From NCBI RefSeq assembly GCF_921292975.1, contig NZ_CAKLCM010000001.1, positions 248,001-312,000 on the forward strand: a stretch of DNA of 64,000 nt. Reading direction: 5' to 3'. Of the stretch, positions 17,889-28,299 are shown one piece after another. The position numbers and the translations under genes were made by a program. Source of the stretch: Vibrio hippocampi (lineage in GTDB: Bacteria > Pseudomonadota > Gammaproteobacteria > Enterobacterales > Vibrionaceae). The notes beneath the pieces are model-generated. The model was not told the origin of the DNA and made no database searches. It saw nothing but the letters and a program-made list of their open reading frames with translations. Numbering within the stretch: position 1 is the first letter of the stretch; each line of letters starts with the position of its first letter.

Positions 17889-18896
17889 TTACAGAATAAT
17901 ATCTCTGATTTCTGGATCTTTTCTTTCTAGGTAGTGCGTTGATTTAATGCGACGGATAGTGCGGCAACGACCACGGATAAGTAGCGTCTCGGTGGTTGCA
18001 ATGTTTCCTGAACGGCTAATCCCTTCTAGAAGATCACCTTTAGTGATACCGGTCGCTGAGAAAATAATATTGTCACTGCGAGCCATATCTTCCATACGAA
18101 GAATGACATTTGCTTCAACGCCCATCTCTTTGCAGCGAGCCAGTTCTTGCTCGCCCGCTTTGCGGTTTTCTTCGTTGTCGCCTTTGACTTCATGTCTTGG
18201 TAGTAGACGACCATGCATATCACCGTCTAGCGCTCGAATGACTGCGGCAGAAACCACCCCTTCAGGCGCACCGCCAATGCAGTACATCACATCAACTTCA
18301 CTGTCAGGCATACAAGTTAATACTGAAGCAGCGACGTCACCATCGGGCACAGCAAATACACGGACACCCATAGCTTGCATCTCTTGAATAACTTGGTCGT
18401 GGCGCGGTTTAGCCAGCGTTGTTACCACGAGAGTGTCGAGAGGTTTATTCAGGGCTTTAGCGATGTTTTTTAGGTTGTCGGCAAGAGGAAGTGCAAGGTC
18501 TATGACCCCTTTAGCACCAGGACCAACCACCAACTTTTCCATGTACATATCAGGCGCTTTTAGGAAACTGCCTTTTTCGCCAGCCGCCAATACAGCGAGC
18601 GCGTTTGATTGACCCATCGCGGTCATGCGAGTGCCTTCAATAGGGTCAACAGCAATATCAACCGCATCGCCACCGACGCCGACATGTTCACCGATAAACA
18701 GCATAGGAGCATCATCGATTTCTCCTTCGCCAATAACAATCTCACCACTGATTTCGGTCTTATTAAGCAGGCTACGCATCACCTCAACAGCAGCACCGTC
18801 CGCTGCGTTTTTGTCACCTCGACCCAACCATTTGTACCCAGCAAGAGCTGCACCTTCGGTAACTCGTGAAAAAGCCATTGCTAAATCGCGCTTCAT
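17889..18896 (-). CDS. glpX: Fructose-1,6-bisphosphatase class II
   Basis: Gluconeogenic phosphatase that converts fructose 1,6-bisphosphate to fructose 6-phosphate, using Mn2+. 335 residues, normal length. Class II motifs are present: the metal site VIGEGEIDDAPML near residues 54-66 and DIAVDPIEGTRM near 80-91, plus YCIGGAPEGVVSAAVI. It opposes pfkA, found 4 kb upstream. Not next to glpFK here, so the glycerol-linked name is historical only. Confidence 0.97.
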   Translation of the reverse strand: MKRDLAMAFSRVTEGAALAGYKWLGRGDKNAADGAAVEVMRSLLNKTEISGEIVIGEGEIDDAPMLFIGEHVGVGGDAVDIAVDPIEGTRMTAMGQSNALAVLAAGEKGSFLKAPDMYMEKLVVGPGAKGVIDLALPLADNLKNIAKALNKPLDTLVVTTLAKPRHDQVIQEMQAMGVRVFAVPDGDVAASVLTCMPDSEVDVMYCIGGAPEGVVSAAVIRALDGDMHGRLLPRHEVKGDNEENRKAGEQELARCKEMGVEANVILRMEDMARSDNIIFSATGITKGDLLEGISRSGNIATTETLLIRGRCRTIRRIKSTHYLERKDPEIRDIIL

Positions 18897-19213
18897 ATAG
18901 ACTCCAAAAAAACAGAAAATAGACGAAAGAATTTACAACGCGGGATTCTAGCACATCTCAATGGAAACGTTTGCGTTTTTAGCGGACGGAGTACATGACC
19001 AAATCAAGTTTGCGGTAAATAATTGCGATGTGAATATGAAAAGAGTTAAATGGCGAGACTTTGGATTTTTTCATCGAACTATATGTTGTTTTTTTGCGCA
19101 AATAGGATCGAAATTCAATATAGCGCGTGTCTATCTGAGCTAGGCTGAGTAGAATAGGGGCAATGTTAAGTGGAACATAGCGCTTCCATATAAATTGAAT
19201 AAGGTAGGCCGAG
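18897..19213. other. Intergenic region between glpX and zapB (317 bp)
   Basis: Divergent promoter region. It contains an open frame of about 60 codons (18961-19143) with no ribosome binding site and no family resemblance, which I do not accept as a gene. No terminator, operator or known RNA seen. Confidence 0.5.
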
Positions 19214-19456
19214 ATGTCTTTTGAAGTATTAGAACAGCTAGAAGCAAAAATTCAAACTGCGGTTGACACAATCGCTCTATTGCAAATGGAAGTTGAAGAG
19301 CTTAAAGAGCAAAAAACGGAGCTTGCAAACCAAGCCGAGCAACTAAAAAACAGCCGTGAAGAGCTAGAAGCGAAAAATGCGCAGATGCAACAAGAGCATT
19401 CACAATGGCAAGAGCGTATTCGTAACCTGCTTGGCAAAATGGATGAAGTGGAATAA
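19214..19456 (+). CDS. zapB: Cell division protein ZapB
   Basis: Coiled-coil cytoplasmic protein that joins ZapA at the Z-ring and links it to MatP. 80 residues, almost entirely one heptad-patterned helix from [20 protein letters not shown] to the C-terminal [12 protein letters not shown]. This end-to-end pattern is specific to ZapB. AAGGTAGG lies upstream of the ATG. Followed by its own terminator. Confidence 0.95.
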   Translation: MSFEVLEQLEAKIQTAVDTIALLQMEVEELKEQKTELANQAEQLKNSREELEAKNAQMQQEHSQWQERIRNLLGKMDEVE

Positions 19457-19517
19457 CACGGTATTTGTTAACAGATAAAATGGTTAATAATGAGTCTGTT
19501 GCAAACAAATGTTGATT

Positions 19518-19542
19518 AAGCACTCAATTGAGTGCTTTTTTT
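19518..19542 (+). terminator. Terminator of zapB
   Basis: Stem AAGCACTC / GAGTGCTT with loop AATT, followed by seven T. Confidence 0.93.
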
Positions 19543-19646
19543 GTGACTGCAGATAGAGGCGGTGTTACTCCTGCTAGAGAAGTACCTAGAATCTTTAAAT
19601 GACTTGCGTATACTGTTTTGTGATTTAGGGGGAAAGGGAATATATA

Positions 19647-20291
19647 ATGAAAACGCGTGATCGAATTGTCCACACGGCGCTTGAAATGTTTAACTCAGAT
19701 GGTGAGCGTAATGTTACGACCAATCATATTTCAAGCCAACTCGAAATCAGCCCTGGCAATCTTTACTATCACTTCCGCAATAAGCAGGAGATAGTACGAG
19801 AAATTTTCTCCCTTTATTCGAAAGAGTTGATTGAGCGCTTTTCGCCAGTTCAAGGGCAGCAAGAGAGTCTTGGACTCCTTAAGCATTACCTTGATTCCAT
19901 TTTTACTTTGATGTGGAAATATCGATTTTTCTACGCCAACTTGCCCGAAATCTTACAACGTGATCCTGAGCTTCATACCGATTACATCAATGTACAAGAT
20001 CGCCTTCAAGGCAACTTGATTAACATCCTTAAAGCGTTTGTGGATATGAATTTGCTCGCGCTCAAAGAGAAAGAGCTTAAAAGCTTGGTTGTGACATTGC
20101 ACTTGATGGCCGTGAGTTGGCTGAGTTACCGCTCTGCAATGTCTCCAAAAACACGCATTACAGAAGAAGTGGTACAGCAGGGTATGCTTCAGATGATTAA
20201 TGCGGTAAAACCGCTTGCCACCGAAAAAGGTTCCGAGCAACTGGCACTGTTGGAAGATGGTGTCAAAATGATGAAAAGCTCAACCATCTAG
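19647..20291 (+). CDS. TetR family transcriptional regulator
   Basis: 214 residues. The N-terminal DNA-binding domain has the helix-turn-helix TTNHISSQLEISPGNLYYHF near residues 25-44 followed by RNKQEIV, the TetR pattern. The C-terminal ligand domain contains the stretch FTLMWKYRFFYANLPEIL seen in a common Vibrio and Pseudomonas subgroup. The ligand and target are not known. It has its own promoter region after the zapB terminator and converges on envC. Confidence 0.85.
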   Translation: MKTRDRIVHTALEMFNSDGERNVTTNHISSQLEISPGNLYYHFRNKQEIVREIFSLYSKELIERFSPVQGQQESLGLLKHYLDSIFTLMWKYRFFYANLPEILQRDPELHTDYINVQDRLQGNLINILKAFVDMNLLALKEKELKSLVVTLHLMAVSWLSYRSAMSPKTRITEEVVQQGMLQMINAVKPLATEKGSEQLALLEDGVKMMKSSTI

Positions 20292-20311
20292 CAAGTTGTT
20301 GCCTTTGGGTA

Positions 20312-21445
20312 CTAGCGTTTTAGCCAGTTAACCGGGTTTTGCACTCGGCTGTTGCGGCGGATCTCAAAATAGAGTGAAGCCGTGGATTGTCCCCCAGTGT
20401 CGCCCGCTAAGGCAATGGTCTCTCCCGCGATCACTTTATCGCCTTCTTTCTTCAATAGGGTTTGATTGAAACCATACAAGGTCATATCGCCTTTACCGTG
20501 ATCGAGTAACACCACTAAGCCGTAGCCTCGCAAGTAGTCCGCGAATACGACGGTACCGGAGTAGACAGATTTTATGGTGTCACCATAGTCTGCCTTGATG
20601 ACCATACCTTTCCAGTCCACATGACCTGTCTGTTTGGTGCCAAAACGGTGTAATACTTGTCCTTTCACCGGCCATGGCAGTTTGCCTTTTTGTTTTGCCA
20701 ATCCATTCATCGGCACTTGGTTACGCTTGGCCGCTTTTGCTATCTCGGCTTTTAAGCGTGTCTCATTGCGCTGCAATTCAGCCAAGTAGCTTTTGTCATT
20801 CGATATGTTAGACGTGATTTTTTTAACCGTACTTTTTCGGTTGGAGCGACTGCTGGCAAGGGTTGTTTGATCTTTCTTTTGCTGCTCAAGCAAGTTTGCG
20901 ATCTGGTTTTTTTCTGCTTGTCGTGCTTGCTGGCTTTCCAGTAATTGTTTTTCCGTTTCTGAAAGCTGTTTTAGGGTTTCTGTTCTCGCTTTTGCCAAGT
21001 GTTGATAATACTGGCTCATTCGTTGCTCATCGGGTTCTGAATTGAAAATATTTTCCGCAGATGACGAGTTTTGAGCAATATAGTAGGTACTGATCAGTTC
21101 AGCTAATAAGGTTTGTTGTGCGATTTTTTGCTGAGATAAGGTGCTGATTTTTTTGTTGATCGCATCAATGTTTCGGTTGCTTTGTTGCAGCTTTTGTTCG
21201 GTGTTTTTGATCGCTTTTTGAATGTTGGCAATGCCAACTTCTTGCTCTCTTAACGACTTTTGCAGTTTATCCAGTTCTTTCTGTTGTGTGGCGAGCTCTT
21301 TTTGTTGGCGTTTAATTTCGGTTTTTACGCCAGTCAGTTCGGATTGGTTCGCTGCGTTCACTAATGATGAGTAGCCGATACCTGTCGATAGGACAATGCT
21401 GAGCACGAAAGCAGAAAAACGAGAATGTTTACAATCAGAGGGCAT
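20312..21445 (-). CDS. envC: Murein hydrolase activator EnvC
   Basis: Periplasmic protein that, recruited by FtsEX, switches on the septal amidases AmiA and AmiB (amiB begins at 62713). About 377 residues. A signal peptide ends near VNAAN, followed by a coiled coil of about 200 residues (repeated KRQQKELATQQKELDKLQKS-type heptads) with a Gln/Ser-rich middle, then a C-terminal LytM domain beginning GKLPWPVKGQVLHRFG. The LytM zinc ligands are degenerate (TGHVDWKG; no HxH, replaced by LYFEIRR), as expected of a non-catalytic activator. Next to gpmI, as in E. coli. Confidence 0.94.
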   Translation of the reverse strand: MPSDCKHSRFSAFVLSIVLSTGIGYSSLVNAANQSELTGVKTEIKRQQKELATQQKELDKLQKSLREQEVGIANIQKAIKNTEQKLQQSNRNIDAINKKISTLSQQKIAQQTLLAELISTYYIAQNSSSAENIFNSEPDEQRMSQYYQHLAKARTETLKQLSETEKQLLESQQARQAEKNQIANLLEQQKKDQTTLASSRSNRKSTVKKITSNISNDKSYLAELQRNETRLKAEIAKAAKRNQVPMNGLAKQKGKLPWPVKGQVLHRFGTKQTGHVDWKGMVIKADYGDTIKSVYSGTVVFADYLRGYGLVVLLDHGKGDMTLYGFNQTLLKKEGDKVIAGETIALAGDTGGQSTASLYFEIRRNSRVQNPVNWLKR

Positions 21446-21524
21446 AGAAAACCACACAGCAAGTCCGTATTAGAATGAGTCGGTTACTACTCTATTGAAA
21501 AGCGATTATTGGCGCAAGCAGACA

Positions 21525-21554
21525 AAAACGCCGATGCGAGGGCATCGGCGTTTT
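21525..21554 (-). terminator. Terminator of gpmI
   Basis: Perfect 13-bp stem AAAACGCCGATGC / GCATCGGCGTTTT, 4-nt loop, with five T on the minus strand. It separates gpmI from envC, so envC may need its own promoter or readthrough. Confidence 0.9.
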
Positions 21555-21575
21555 ATCAGCAGTTTCAATATCGTA

Positions 21576-23108
21576 TTACTTTACTAGAACTTCACCAGAC
21601 ATTTCTGCTGGGATCTCTAGGTCAGCCATTGAAAGCATCGTTGGTGCGAGATCAGAAAGCTTACCGCCTTCTTTAAATTCAAGCGCTTTGTCACCCACAT
21701 AGATTAGCGGCACAGGTAAGTTAGTGTGCGCTGTGTGGATGCCGCCTGTTTCAGGGTCAACCATCATCTCTGCGTTGCCGTGGTCAGCAGTAATGAGCAT
21801 TTGACCGCCGACTTCTTTAATTGCTTCAACGATTTTAGCAACACTCGCGTCTAGCGCTTCGATCGCTTGTTCAGCGGCATCGTAAACACCAGTGTGACCA
21901 ACCATATCTGCGTTCGGGTAGTTACAGATGATGGTGTCGTATTTGCCTGATTTGATCGCAGCAACCATTTTTTCAGTCAGCTCTGCTGAACTCATTTCTG
22001 GTTGTAGATCGTAAGTGGCGACTTTCGGTGAAGCTACAAGCTGACGCTCTTCGCCGTCAAACTCAGACTCAACACCACCGTTGAAGAAGAAAGTAACGTG
22101 AGCGTATTTCTCTGTTTCAGAGATACGTAGCTGAGTTTTACCGGCTTTAGATAGCCACTCACCGTAAGTATTCTCTAGCGATGCCGGTGGGAATGCTGTT
22201 GTTAGCGGAATATCAGCAGCGTATTGAGTCAACATTACGAAGTTGATTTGTGGGAAGGCTGCACGCTCAAAACCATCAAAGTCAGGAACAAAAGTACGCG
22301 TGATTTGACGCGCACGGTCAGCACGGTAGTTCATAAAGATAACCGCGTCGCCATCTTGCATAGCAGCGTCTTCTTGACCTTCTGCTTTGATCGCGGTTGC
22401 TTTAACAAATTCGTCGTTTTCTTCACGAGCGTAAGCGGCTTCAAGACCCGCGACTGCAGAGTCAACAGTGAAGTCAGCTTTAGCTTGTGTTAATAGATCA
22501 TAAGCAACTTGAACGCGATCCCAGTTATTATCACGATCCATTGCGTAGTAACGACCCACAAGAGAAGCAACGCGACCTTTGCCTAGCTCAGCGAAAAGCG
22601 CTTCGAAGCGTTTCAGCGAACCTTCTGCGCTGCGTGGTGGTGTGTCACGACCGTCTAGGAAGCAGTGTAGGTAGATTTTCTCTGCGCCACGTTCTGCTGC
22701 CATTTTTACTGCTGCGTAGATGTGGTCTTCGTGTGAGTGAACGCCACCTGGAGACATCAAACCTAATAGGTGAACGGCTTTACCAGCAGAAACAGCGCTA
22801 TCGATAGCGGCAACAAGCGCTTCGTTTTGGTTGAACTCGCCATCAGCAATAGACTTAGTAATACGTGTTAGGTCTTGGTATACAACACGACCTGCGCCAA
22901 TGTTGGTATGACCCACTTCAGAGTTACCCATTTGGCCATCGGGTAGGCCAACATCCATGCCTGAAGCAGAGATAAGCGTATGCGGGTTGTTTGCCCACAA
23001 GCTATCCATTACAGGTGTTTTAGCATTGTTGATTGCGTTGCTTGCGTTATCTTCACGGTAACCCCAACCGTCAAGAATCACTAGAGCCATTGGCTTCTTA
23101 GCTGACAT
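21576..23108 (-). CDS. gpmI: 2,3-bisphosphoglycerate-independent phosphoglycerate mutase
   Basis: Mn2+-dependent glycolytic enzyme that interconverts 3- and 2-phosphoglycerate. 510 residues, normal length. Alkaline-phosphatase-fold motifs: metal site [10 protein letters not shown] at the N-terminus, the phospho-serine in [15 protein letters not shown] near residue 62, [30 protein letters not shown] and the C-terminal metal site [11 protein letters not shown]...[10 protein letters not shown]. It precedes envC on the same strand. Confidence 0.98.
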   Translation of the reverse strand: MSAKKPMALVILDGWGYREDNASNAINNAKTPVMDSLWANNPHTLISASGMDVGLPDGQMGNSEVGHTNIGAGRVVYQDLTRITKSIADGEFNQNEALVAAIDSAVSAGKAVHLLGLMSPGGVHSHEDHIYAAVKMAAERGAEKIYLHCFLDGRDTPPRSAEGSLKRFEALFAELGKGRVASLVGRYYAMDRDNNWDRVQVAYDLLTQAKADFTVDSAVAGLEAAYAREENDEFVKATAIKAEGQEDAAMQDGDAVIFMNYRADRARQITRTFVPDFDGFERAAFPQINFVMLTQYAADIPLTTAFPPASLENTYGEWLSKAGKTQLRISETEKYAHVTFFFNGGVESEFDGEERQLVASPKVATYDLQPEMSSAELTEKMVAAIKSGKYDTIICNYPNADMVGHTGVYDAAEQAIEALDASVAKIVEAIKEVGGQMLITADHGNAEMMVDPETGGIHTAHTNLPVPLIYVGDKALEFKEGGKLSDLAPTMLSMADLEIPAEMSGEVLVK

Positions 23109-23591
23109 AGTTATAACCTCGTCAAATCGATAGTAACTTTACAGAAAACAAATTAGCGTAACTTTACTACATTTTTTAAGCAAAACTGTAGTGGAAGATC
23201 AAATTATCTCTCTGTTAACCGTAGCTTCTTTACAGTATTGAGCATTTTGTAACGCGATTTTTGCTTGCTACAACGTCTAATCATAGACGACATTTCGACA
23301 CTATCGTCAGTTGCTTAAGGAAGTCGTATGCCGACTTTGATGGTTTGTCCTTGAGATGATTAATGTCTGCTATGAATCAACGTTTTGTCTCAGTTTAAAG
23401 TAAGTGGTGAGCAAACGGGCATTGCTTGTCTCTATCGTATCAATAGTCAAAAGATGGTGATTAAGGGAAGTGGAGAGCAGCGAAGGATCTCAATTATGCT
23501 CTAGAAACATTTTCCCCTCTCGCCACAGCTTTTTTAAGCGGCTATACTCCATCACTGATTTTTTATGTTTAACCAGTAAGAGCAAGTATTG
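23109..23591. other. Intergenic region between gpmI and the rhodanese gene (483 bp)
   Basis: Divergent promoter region with no acceptable reading frame. It contains a perfect short hairpin CGTCTA-ATCA-TAGACG (23273-23288) without a T-run. TATACT at about 23543 is a possible -10 for the rhodanese gene. The region is long for two housekeeping genes and could hide a small RNA, but I find no terminator to support one. Confidence 0.45.
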
Positions 23592-24026
23592 ATGCAAGAG
23601 TATTTAGAATTTTTTCAGCAGAACATGATTATGTCGGCGGTTTGGGTCGGTCTATTTGTTTTTCTGATCTTAAACATTATCAAAACCGCAACGGCAGCTT
23701 ATAAAGAAGTTCCAGCTGCATTGGTCACTCAGATGATGAATAAAGAGTCTGGTGTGGTGGTCGATATTCGCGCAAAGGATGACTTTAAGCGTGGTCATAT
23801 CACCGGCGCAGTCAACATTTTGCCGTCAGATATTAAGGAAGGAAACCTACCTAGCCTTGAAAACCGTAAATCTGACCCAATCATTGTGGTATGTAAGACG
23901 GGTCAGACCGCACAAGAGAGTGCCAATCTACTAGCGAAAGCTGGATTTGAGAAAGTCTTTCTATTGAAAGATGGCATTGTCGGCTGGAAAGACGCCAGCT
24001 TGCCTCTGATCAAAGGCAAGAAATAA
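23592..24026 (+). CDS. yibN: Membrane-anchored rhodanese-like sulfurtransferase (YibN type)
   Basis: 144 residues. One N-terminal membrane helix (residues 13-31) anchors a single rhodanese domain on the cytoplasmic side. The catalytic cysteine is present in IIVVCKTGQTAQES, near residue 98, and the CH2A and end motifs (VDIRAKDDFKRGHITGA, GIVGWKDASLPL) are normal. The start is the ATG at 23592; a TTG immediately before it is open too. Sits upstream of secB-gpsA-cysE as in E. coli, but grxC, which lies between in E. coli, is not present here. Confidence 0.93.
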   Translation: MQEYLEFFQQNMIMSAVWVGLFVFLILNIIKTATAAYKEVPAALVTQMMNKESGVVVDIRAKDDFKRGHITGAVNILPSDIKEGNLPSLENRKSDPIIVVCKTGQTAQESANLLAKAGFEKVFLLKDGIVGWKDASLPLIKGKK

Positions 24027-24177
24027 CGGTAAGAGCTGAACAAGTTTGCGCCAATTGCTACAGTGGGGTGTGATAAGCACCACGGAAATAGCGGCTGATC
24101 TAGTCATTCCACTCTAGCTTGGTTTAGTCTGCACACATTATTATCTGATTAACTAGACGAATTTAAGGAAAACCATC

Positions 24178-24645
24178 ATGGCTGAAGCAGCTCCGCAAGA
24201 AGCACAACAGAACTTCGCAATTCAACGCATCTTTCTAAAAGATGTCTCTTTTGAAGCGCCAAACTCTCCAGATATGTTCCAAAAAGATTGGAACCCAGAT
24301 GTAAAACTGGATCTAGACACTCAAAGCCGTGAACTAGGTCAAGGCGTTTACGAAGTTGTTCTTCGTCTAACAGTAACGGTTAAAAACGCTGATGATACTG
24401 CGTTCCTATGTGAAGTTCAGCAAGGTGGTATCTTTACCGCAGAGCAGATGGAACAAGGTCAACTAGCACACTGCCTAGGTGCTTTCTGCCCGAACATCCT
24501 ATTCCCTTATGCGCGTGAGACTATCTCAAGCCTAGTGACTAAGGGTACGTTCCCTCAACTAAACCTAGCGCCAGTTAACTTTGACGCTCTGTTTATGAAC
24601 TACCTACAGCAGCAAGCTCAGCAAGAAGGTCAAGCGGAAGCTTAA
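24178..24645 (+). CDS. secB: Protein-export chaperone SecB
   Basis: Tetrameric cytoplasmic chaperone that holds preproteins unfolded and delivers them to SecA. 155 residues, normal length. Family stretches [37 protein letters not shown] and [20 protein letters not shown] are all present; the C-terminal tail is Gln/Ala-rich. TAAGGA precedes the ATG. Followed by a terminator, so gpsA probably has extra promoter input. Confidence 0.98.
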   Translation: MAEAAPQEAQQNFAIQRIFLKDVSFEAPNSPDMFQKDWNPDVKLDLDTQSRELGQGVYEVVLRLTVTVKNADDTAFLCEVQQGGIFTAEQMEQGQLAHCLGAFCPNILFPYARETISSLVTKGTFPQLNLAPVNFDALFMNYLQQQAQQEGQAEA

Positions 24646-24675
24646 TCTTTTTGACTTCAGACTGACTCTGTTTAG

Positions 24676-24710
24676 AAAAATGCACAGCGCAACGCGTATG
24701 TGCATTTTTT
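24676..24710 (+). terminator. Terminator between secB and gpsA
   Basis: 11-bp stem AAAAATGCACA / TGTGCATTTTT around a loop with GCG/CGC pairing, then TTATTTTTC. Confidence 0.88.
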
Positions 24711-24761
24711 ATTTTTCTCGTTCGGGTTTAGACTACTTCAATAAAACAATAGGGTAATGCT

Positions 24762-25784
24762 ATGAACAATTCCTATGGAAAAGATATCGCGATGACGGTT
24801 ATCGGTGCAGGCTCTTATGGAACGTCATTGGCCATTTCTCTCGCTCGCAACGGCGAAAACGTTGTGATCTGGGGGCATGAGTCAGAACATATGGAAAGAT
24901 TAGAGGCTGACCGCGCTAACCATGAGTTCCTTCCTGGAATTGATTTTCCTGAGTCATTGATCGTTGAATCGGACTTAAAGGCTGCGGTTGAAGCGAATCG
25001 TGATCTTTTGATTGTTGTACCAAGTCATGTGTTTGGTATCGTGTTAAACAGCATTAAGCCACACCTTAGAGAAGATAGCCGAATCTGTTGGGCAACCAAA
25101 GGATTAGAGCCAGAAACGGGACGTTTATTGAAGGAAGTTGCCCAAGATATTCTTGGTGACAGTTATCCACTGGCGGTATTGTCAGGTCCAACTTTTGCCA
25201 AAGAACTCGCGATGGGAATGCCAACGGCGATTGCCGTGGCTTCTCCCGATAAAGAATTTGTTGCCGATCTTCAAGATAAAATTCACTGTAGTAAGTCGTT
25301 CCGTGTTTATGCCAATGATGATTTCATCGGTATGCAGTTGGGTGGCGCAGTGAAAAACGTCATCGCTATTGGTGCAGGTATGTCTGATGGTATTGGCTTT
25401 GGTGCCAATGCGCGTACGGCGTTGATTACTCGTGGCTTGGCAGAAATGACGCGTCTTGGAATGGCGTTGGGCGCTAAGCCTGATACCTTTATGGGTATGG
25501 CAGGACTCGGTGATCTAGTCTTAACTTGTACCGACAACCAATCAAGAAACCGTCGATTTGGTCTTGCTTTAGGTCAAGGGAAAGACGTTGATATTGCACA
25601 GCAAGAGATAGGTCAAGTGGTGGAAGGCTATCGCAACACCAAAGAAGTTTGGCTGCTTTCTCAGCGAGTTGGGGTTGAAATGCCAATTGTTGACCAAATC
25701 TATCAAGTACTGTATCAACAGAAAGACGCAAGACTTGCCGCGCAAGATCTATTAGCAAGGGATAAAAAAGCAGAGAAGCAGTAA
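24762..25784 (+). CDS. gpsA: Glycerol-3-phosphate dehydrogenase [NAD(P)+]
   Basis: Reduces dihydroxyacetone phosphate to sn-glycerol 3-phosphate for phospholipid synthesis. 340 residues. The Rossmann fold starts [21 protein letters not shown] near residue 11; the short N-terminal lead NNSYGKDIA is typical of vibrios. Catalytic Lys lies in [18 protein letters not shown], with [11 protein letters not shown] and [20 protein letters not shown] following. It is followed after 38 bp by cysE, probably in the same transcript. Confidence 0.97.
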   Translation: MNNSYGKDIAMTVIGAGSYGTSLAISLARNGENVVIWGHESEHMERLEADRANHEFLPGIDFPESLIVESDLKAAVEANRDLLIVVPSHVFGIVLNSIKPHLREDSRICWATKGLEPETGRLLKEVAQDILGDSYPLAVLSGPTFAKELAMGMPTAIAVASPDKEFVADLQDKIHCSKSFRVYANDDFIGMQLGGAVKNVIAIGAGMSDGIGFGANARTALITRGLAEMTRLGMALGAKPDTFMGMAGLGDLVLTCTDNQSRNRRFGLALGQGKDVDIAQQEIGQVVEGYRNTKEVWLLSQRVGVEMPIVDQIYQVLYQQKDARLAAQDLLARDKKAEKQ

Positions 25785-25822
25785 GTGGCTCTGCTGGTGA
25801 AGTGACATATTTAGGATAGACC

Positions 25823-26644
25823 ATGAAGCATTGCGAGAAGCAGAAAACTTGGGAGTGCATCGTAAAAGAGGCTCGTGCACTCTCTGAACAAGAGCCTATG
25901 CTGGCCAGTTTTTACCACGCGACGATTATTAATCATGAAAGCTTGTCGGCGGCATTGAGTTATATTCTTGCCAATAAGCTCAATACGGCTTCGATGCCAG
26001 CAATGGCAGTACGAGAAGTGGTAGAGCAAGCTTTCCGCGCCGATCCAAGCATCATTGATGCCGCGGCTTGCGATATCTGCGCGACGGTAAATCGTGACCC
26101 TGCGGTTTCTAGCTACTCTATGCCCCTGCTTTACCTTAAAGGTTACCACGCACTGCAAGGTTATCGTGTTGCCAACTGGTTATGGAAACAGGGACGCATG
26201 GCGCTTGCCACGTATCTACAGAACCAAATATCGGTCGCTTGTCAGGTCGATATTCATCCGGCAGCAAAAATCGGCAAGGGCATCATGCTGGACCATGCGA
26301 CCGGTATTGTCATTGGTGAAACGGCGGTGGTCGAAAATGATGTATCTATCCTGCAAGATGTGACGCTAGGAGGTACTGGTAAAGAGTGCGGAGATCGTCA
26401 CCCTAAAATCCGTGAAGGGGTCATGATTGGTGCGGGCGCTAAAGTGCTTGGCAATATTGAAGTGGGTGTCGGCGCTAAGATTGCTTCCTGCTCGGTGGTC
26501 CTTCAACCTGTTCCAGCGCATACTACCGCCGCGGGTGTGCCCGCTAAAATTGTTGGTCGACCGAAATCGGATATGCCTTCGTTGGATATGGATCAGCAAT
26601 TTAATGGTAAATCAAAAACCTTTATCGGTGGTGATGGGATCTAG
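25823..26644 (+). CDS. cysE: Serine O-acetyltransferase
   Basis: Acetylates serine with acetyl-CoA, the first step of cysteine synthesis, in complex with CysK. 273 residues, as in E. coli. The N-terminal helical domain (TWECIVKEARALSEQEPML) is followed by the left-handed beta-helix of hexapeptide repeats (DIHPAAKIGKGIMLDHATGIVIGETAVV) with the active-site His and Asp, and a flexible C-terminal tail for CysK. It converges on the MATE gene with only 35 bp between and no obvious terminator. Confidence 0.97.
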   Translation: MKHCEKQKTWECIVKEARALSEQEPMLASFYHATIINHESLSAALSYILANKLNTASMPAMAVREVVEQAFRADPSIIDAAACDICATVNRDPAVSSYSMPLLYLKGYHALQGYRVANWLWKQGRMALATYLQNQISVACQVDIHPAAKIGKGIMLDHATGIVIGETAVVENDVSILQDVTLGGTGKECGDRHPKIREGVMIGAGAKVLGNIEVGVGAKIASCSVVLQPVPAHTTAAGVPAKIVGRPKSDMPSLDMDQQFNGKSKTFIGGDGI

Positions 26645-26679
26645 GCTAGAGGTCAACAATCCTTGGTTTAGTCCTCAGC

Positions 26680-28023
26680 CTATAGGTGTTTAGATAATAG
26701 ATGCTTAGATAATTTCTTGGCGTATAAGTAGGCCATCACACCGCCGGCAATATTCCCGCCAGTAACCCCGATAAATATCCCCTGTATGCCGTAGAAGTGA
26801 CCTCCCACAAATGCGGCAGGCAGGGTGAAAACAAATAGCCTCAACAGACTCCATAAAAACGCTTTACTGGGTTGATGCAAAGCGTTCAATCCACTCCCCA
26901 GCATCATCATGATACCTAAACATCCATAGCTTAACGGCACCGTAATTAGGTAGAGCCATAAGATGTCCCTAACCGCTTGTTCTTGAGAAAACATAAGCGA
27001 TATAGGATGGCTCAGTGGCACCATCATCACAAACACTAATAGCTGAAATAGCACCGAGAAGCGCATACTTAAAAAAAGCGCTGAGAAGCTGCGGTTTCTA
27101 TTCTTAGCACCAAAATTCTGTGCCATAAAAGGCGTCAATGCGGAACTCAGTGAAATTAACACCAAGATCAATACGGCTTCAACGCGCTGCGCTGCCCCAA
27201 AGGCTGCGACGGCGATGGTGCCGTGAACCGATAACAGCTTCATGAGGATGGCGCCAGAAATCGGCGCCATGGCGGAGGATAGAGCGGAGGGTAAGCCAAT
27301 TTTTAATATTGCTCCCCAATCGCCAATGATTTTGAGTACGGAGAATAGACCGAGTAGCTGCTCTCTTTTGGCGAGAATGTACAGGGAGAACACTAAGGCA
27401 ATACTCCACGCAACCCCACTTGCTAACGCTGCGCCTTGGATACCCATTTCAGGAAAAGGTCCAATACCAAAGATAAGCAGGGGATCAAGAATACCGTTGA
27501 TTAAACCCGACAGCATCATGATTTTTGCCGGGGTCTTCGTGTCTCCAGTGGCACGAATAGCGCTATTGCCCGCCATCGGCACGACGAGTAACGGCACGGC
27601 AAGATACCAAACCTGCATATATTGCTGGATTAATGGCAGGGTAGTTTGATCGGCACCTAACAGGGTGAATAGAGGTGAAATGGTCAATAGGCCGATGACA
27701 GAGGCGACAAGCACGAGAGTGACGGCCAGCATGAGACCATGTGTGGTTAGGCGCTTTGCCGTATCGATATCATGTTCACCGAGAGAGCGCCCAATATTGG
27801 TCGAAAGCCCAATGCCTATTCCCATAGTGATACAGTTAACCGAGAAGGTGACAGGGAAAGTAAAGCTAACCGCAGCGAGTGCGTCCGTGCCGAGTAATGA
27901 GATAAAAAAGGTATCGACTAAGTTAAAGGCGAGAATGGCAATCATGCCAAACACCATAGGCACCGTCATTTGACGCAAAACTAGAGCGATGGGAGCCGAG
28001 AGTAATCCGTGTTTGTCGTGCAT
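26680..28023 (-). CDS. MATE family multidrug/Na+ antiporter
   Basis: Inner-membrane exporter with 12 predicted helices in two halves of about 220 residues. About 447 residues from the ATG at 28023; another ATG lies five codons upstream. The N-terminal FNLVDTFFISLLGTDALAAV and the mid-protein FGAAQRVEAVLILVLISLSS are typical MATE segments. The substrate cannot be read from the sequence; Vibrio members export cationic dyes, fluoroquinolones or nothing known. Divergent from groESL. Confidence 0.88.
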   Translation of the reverse strand: MHDKHGLLSAPIALVLRQMTVPMVFGMIAILAFNLVDTFFISLLGTDALAAVSFTFPVTFSVNCITMGIGIGLSTNIGRSLGEHDIDTAKRLTTHGLMLAVTLVLVASVIGLLTISPLFTLLGADQTTLPLIQQYMQVWYLAVPLLVVPMAGNSAIRATGDTKTPAKIMMLSGLINGILDPLLIFGIGPFPEMGIQGAALASGVAWSIALVFSLYILAKREQLLGLFSVLKIIGDWGAILKIGLPSALSSAMAPISGAILMKLLSVHGTIAVAAFGAAQRVEAVLILVLISLSSALTPFMAQNFGAKNRNRSFSALFLSMRFSVLFQLLVFVMMVPLSHPISLMFSQEQAVRDILWLYLITVPLSYGCLGIMMMLGSGLNALHQPSKAFLWSLLRLFVFTLPAAFVGGHFYGIQGIFIGVTGGNIAGGVMAYLYAKKLSKHLLSKHL

Positions 28024-28154
28024 AGCCGTTAATACCAATGAAATCAGTCGCTAGCATAACGCAATTAATCCAGTGGTGCGAGATGGCTAAGATGGCAACG
28101 CTTAGAGTTAACGTCATCAGATCTGTAGGTTAAATCTCAAATTTTTACAGCTTG

Positions 28155-28184
28155 CCCCTTGGGTTTAGATAAATCACCCCCAAC
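28155..28184 (+). promoter_or_regulatory. Sigma-32 (heat-shock) promoter of groESL
   Basis: CCCTTGGG - 13 bp - CCCCCAAC. The spacing is exactly that of the E. coli groE heat-shock promoter (CCCTTGAA - 13 - CCCCATTT), with three or four mismatches in the two boxes. It lies 116 bp upstream of groES. Confidence 0.75.
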
Positions 28185-28299
28185 ATATTCATCACAAGCC
28201 AAATATCTTCAGATAGCATCATACGCAACAAAGGCTGTCTGGGGTGTTCACTAGGCACTATCAAAAGCTAAATGGAAAAATAATCAGGAGAATCGACCG

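Noticed and set aside
18961..19143. 60-codon frame in the glpX-zapB gap
   Set aside because: No ribosome binding site, no protein family likeness and poor composition.
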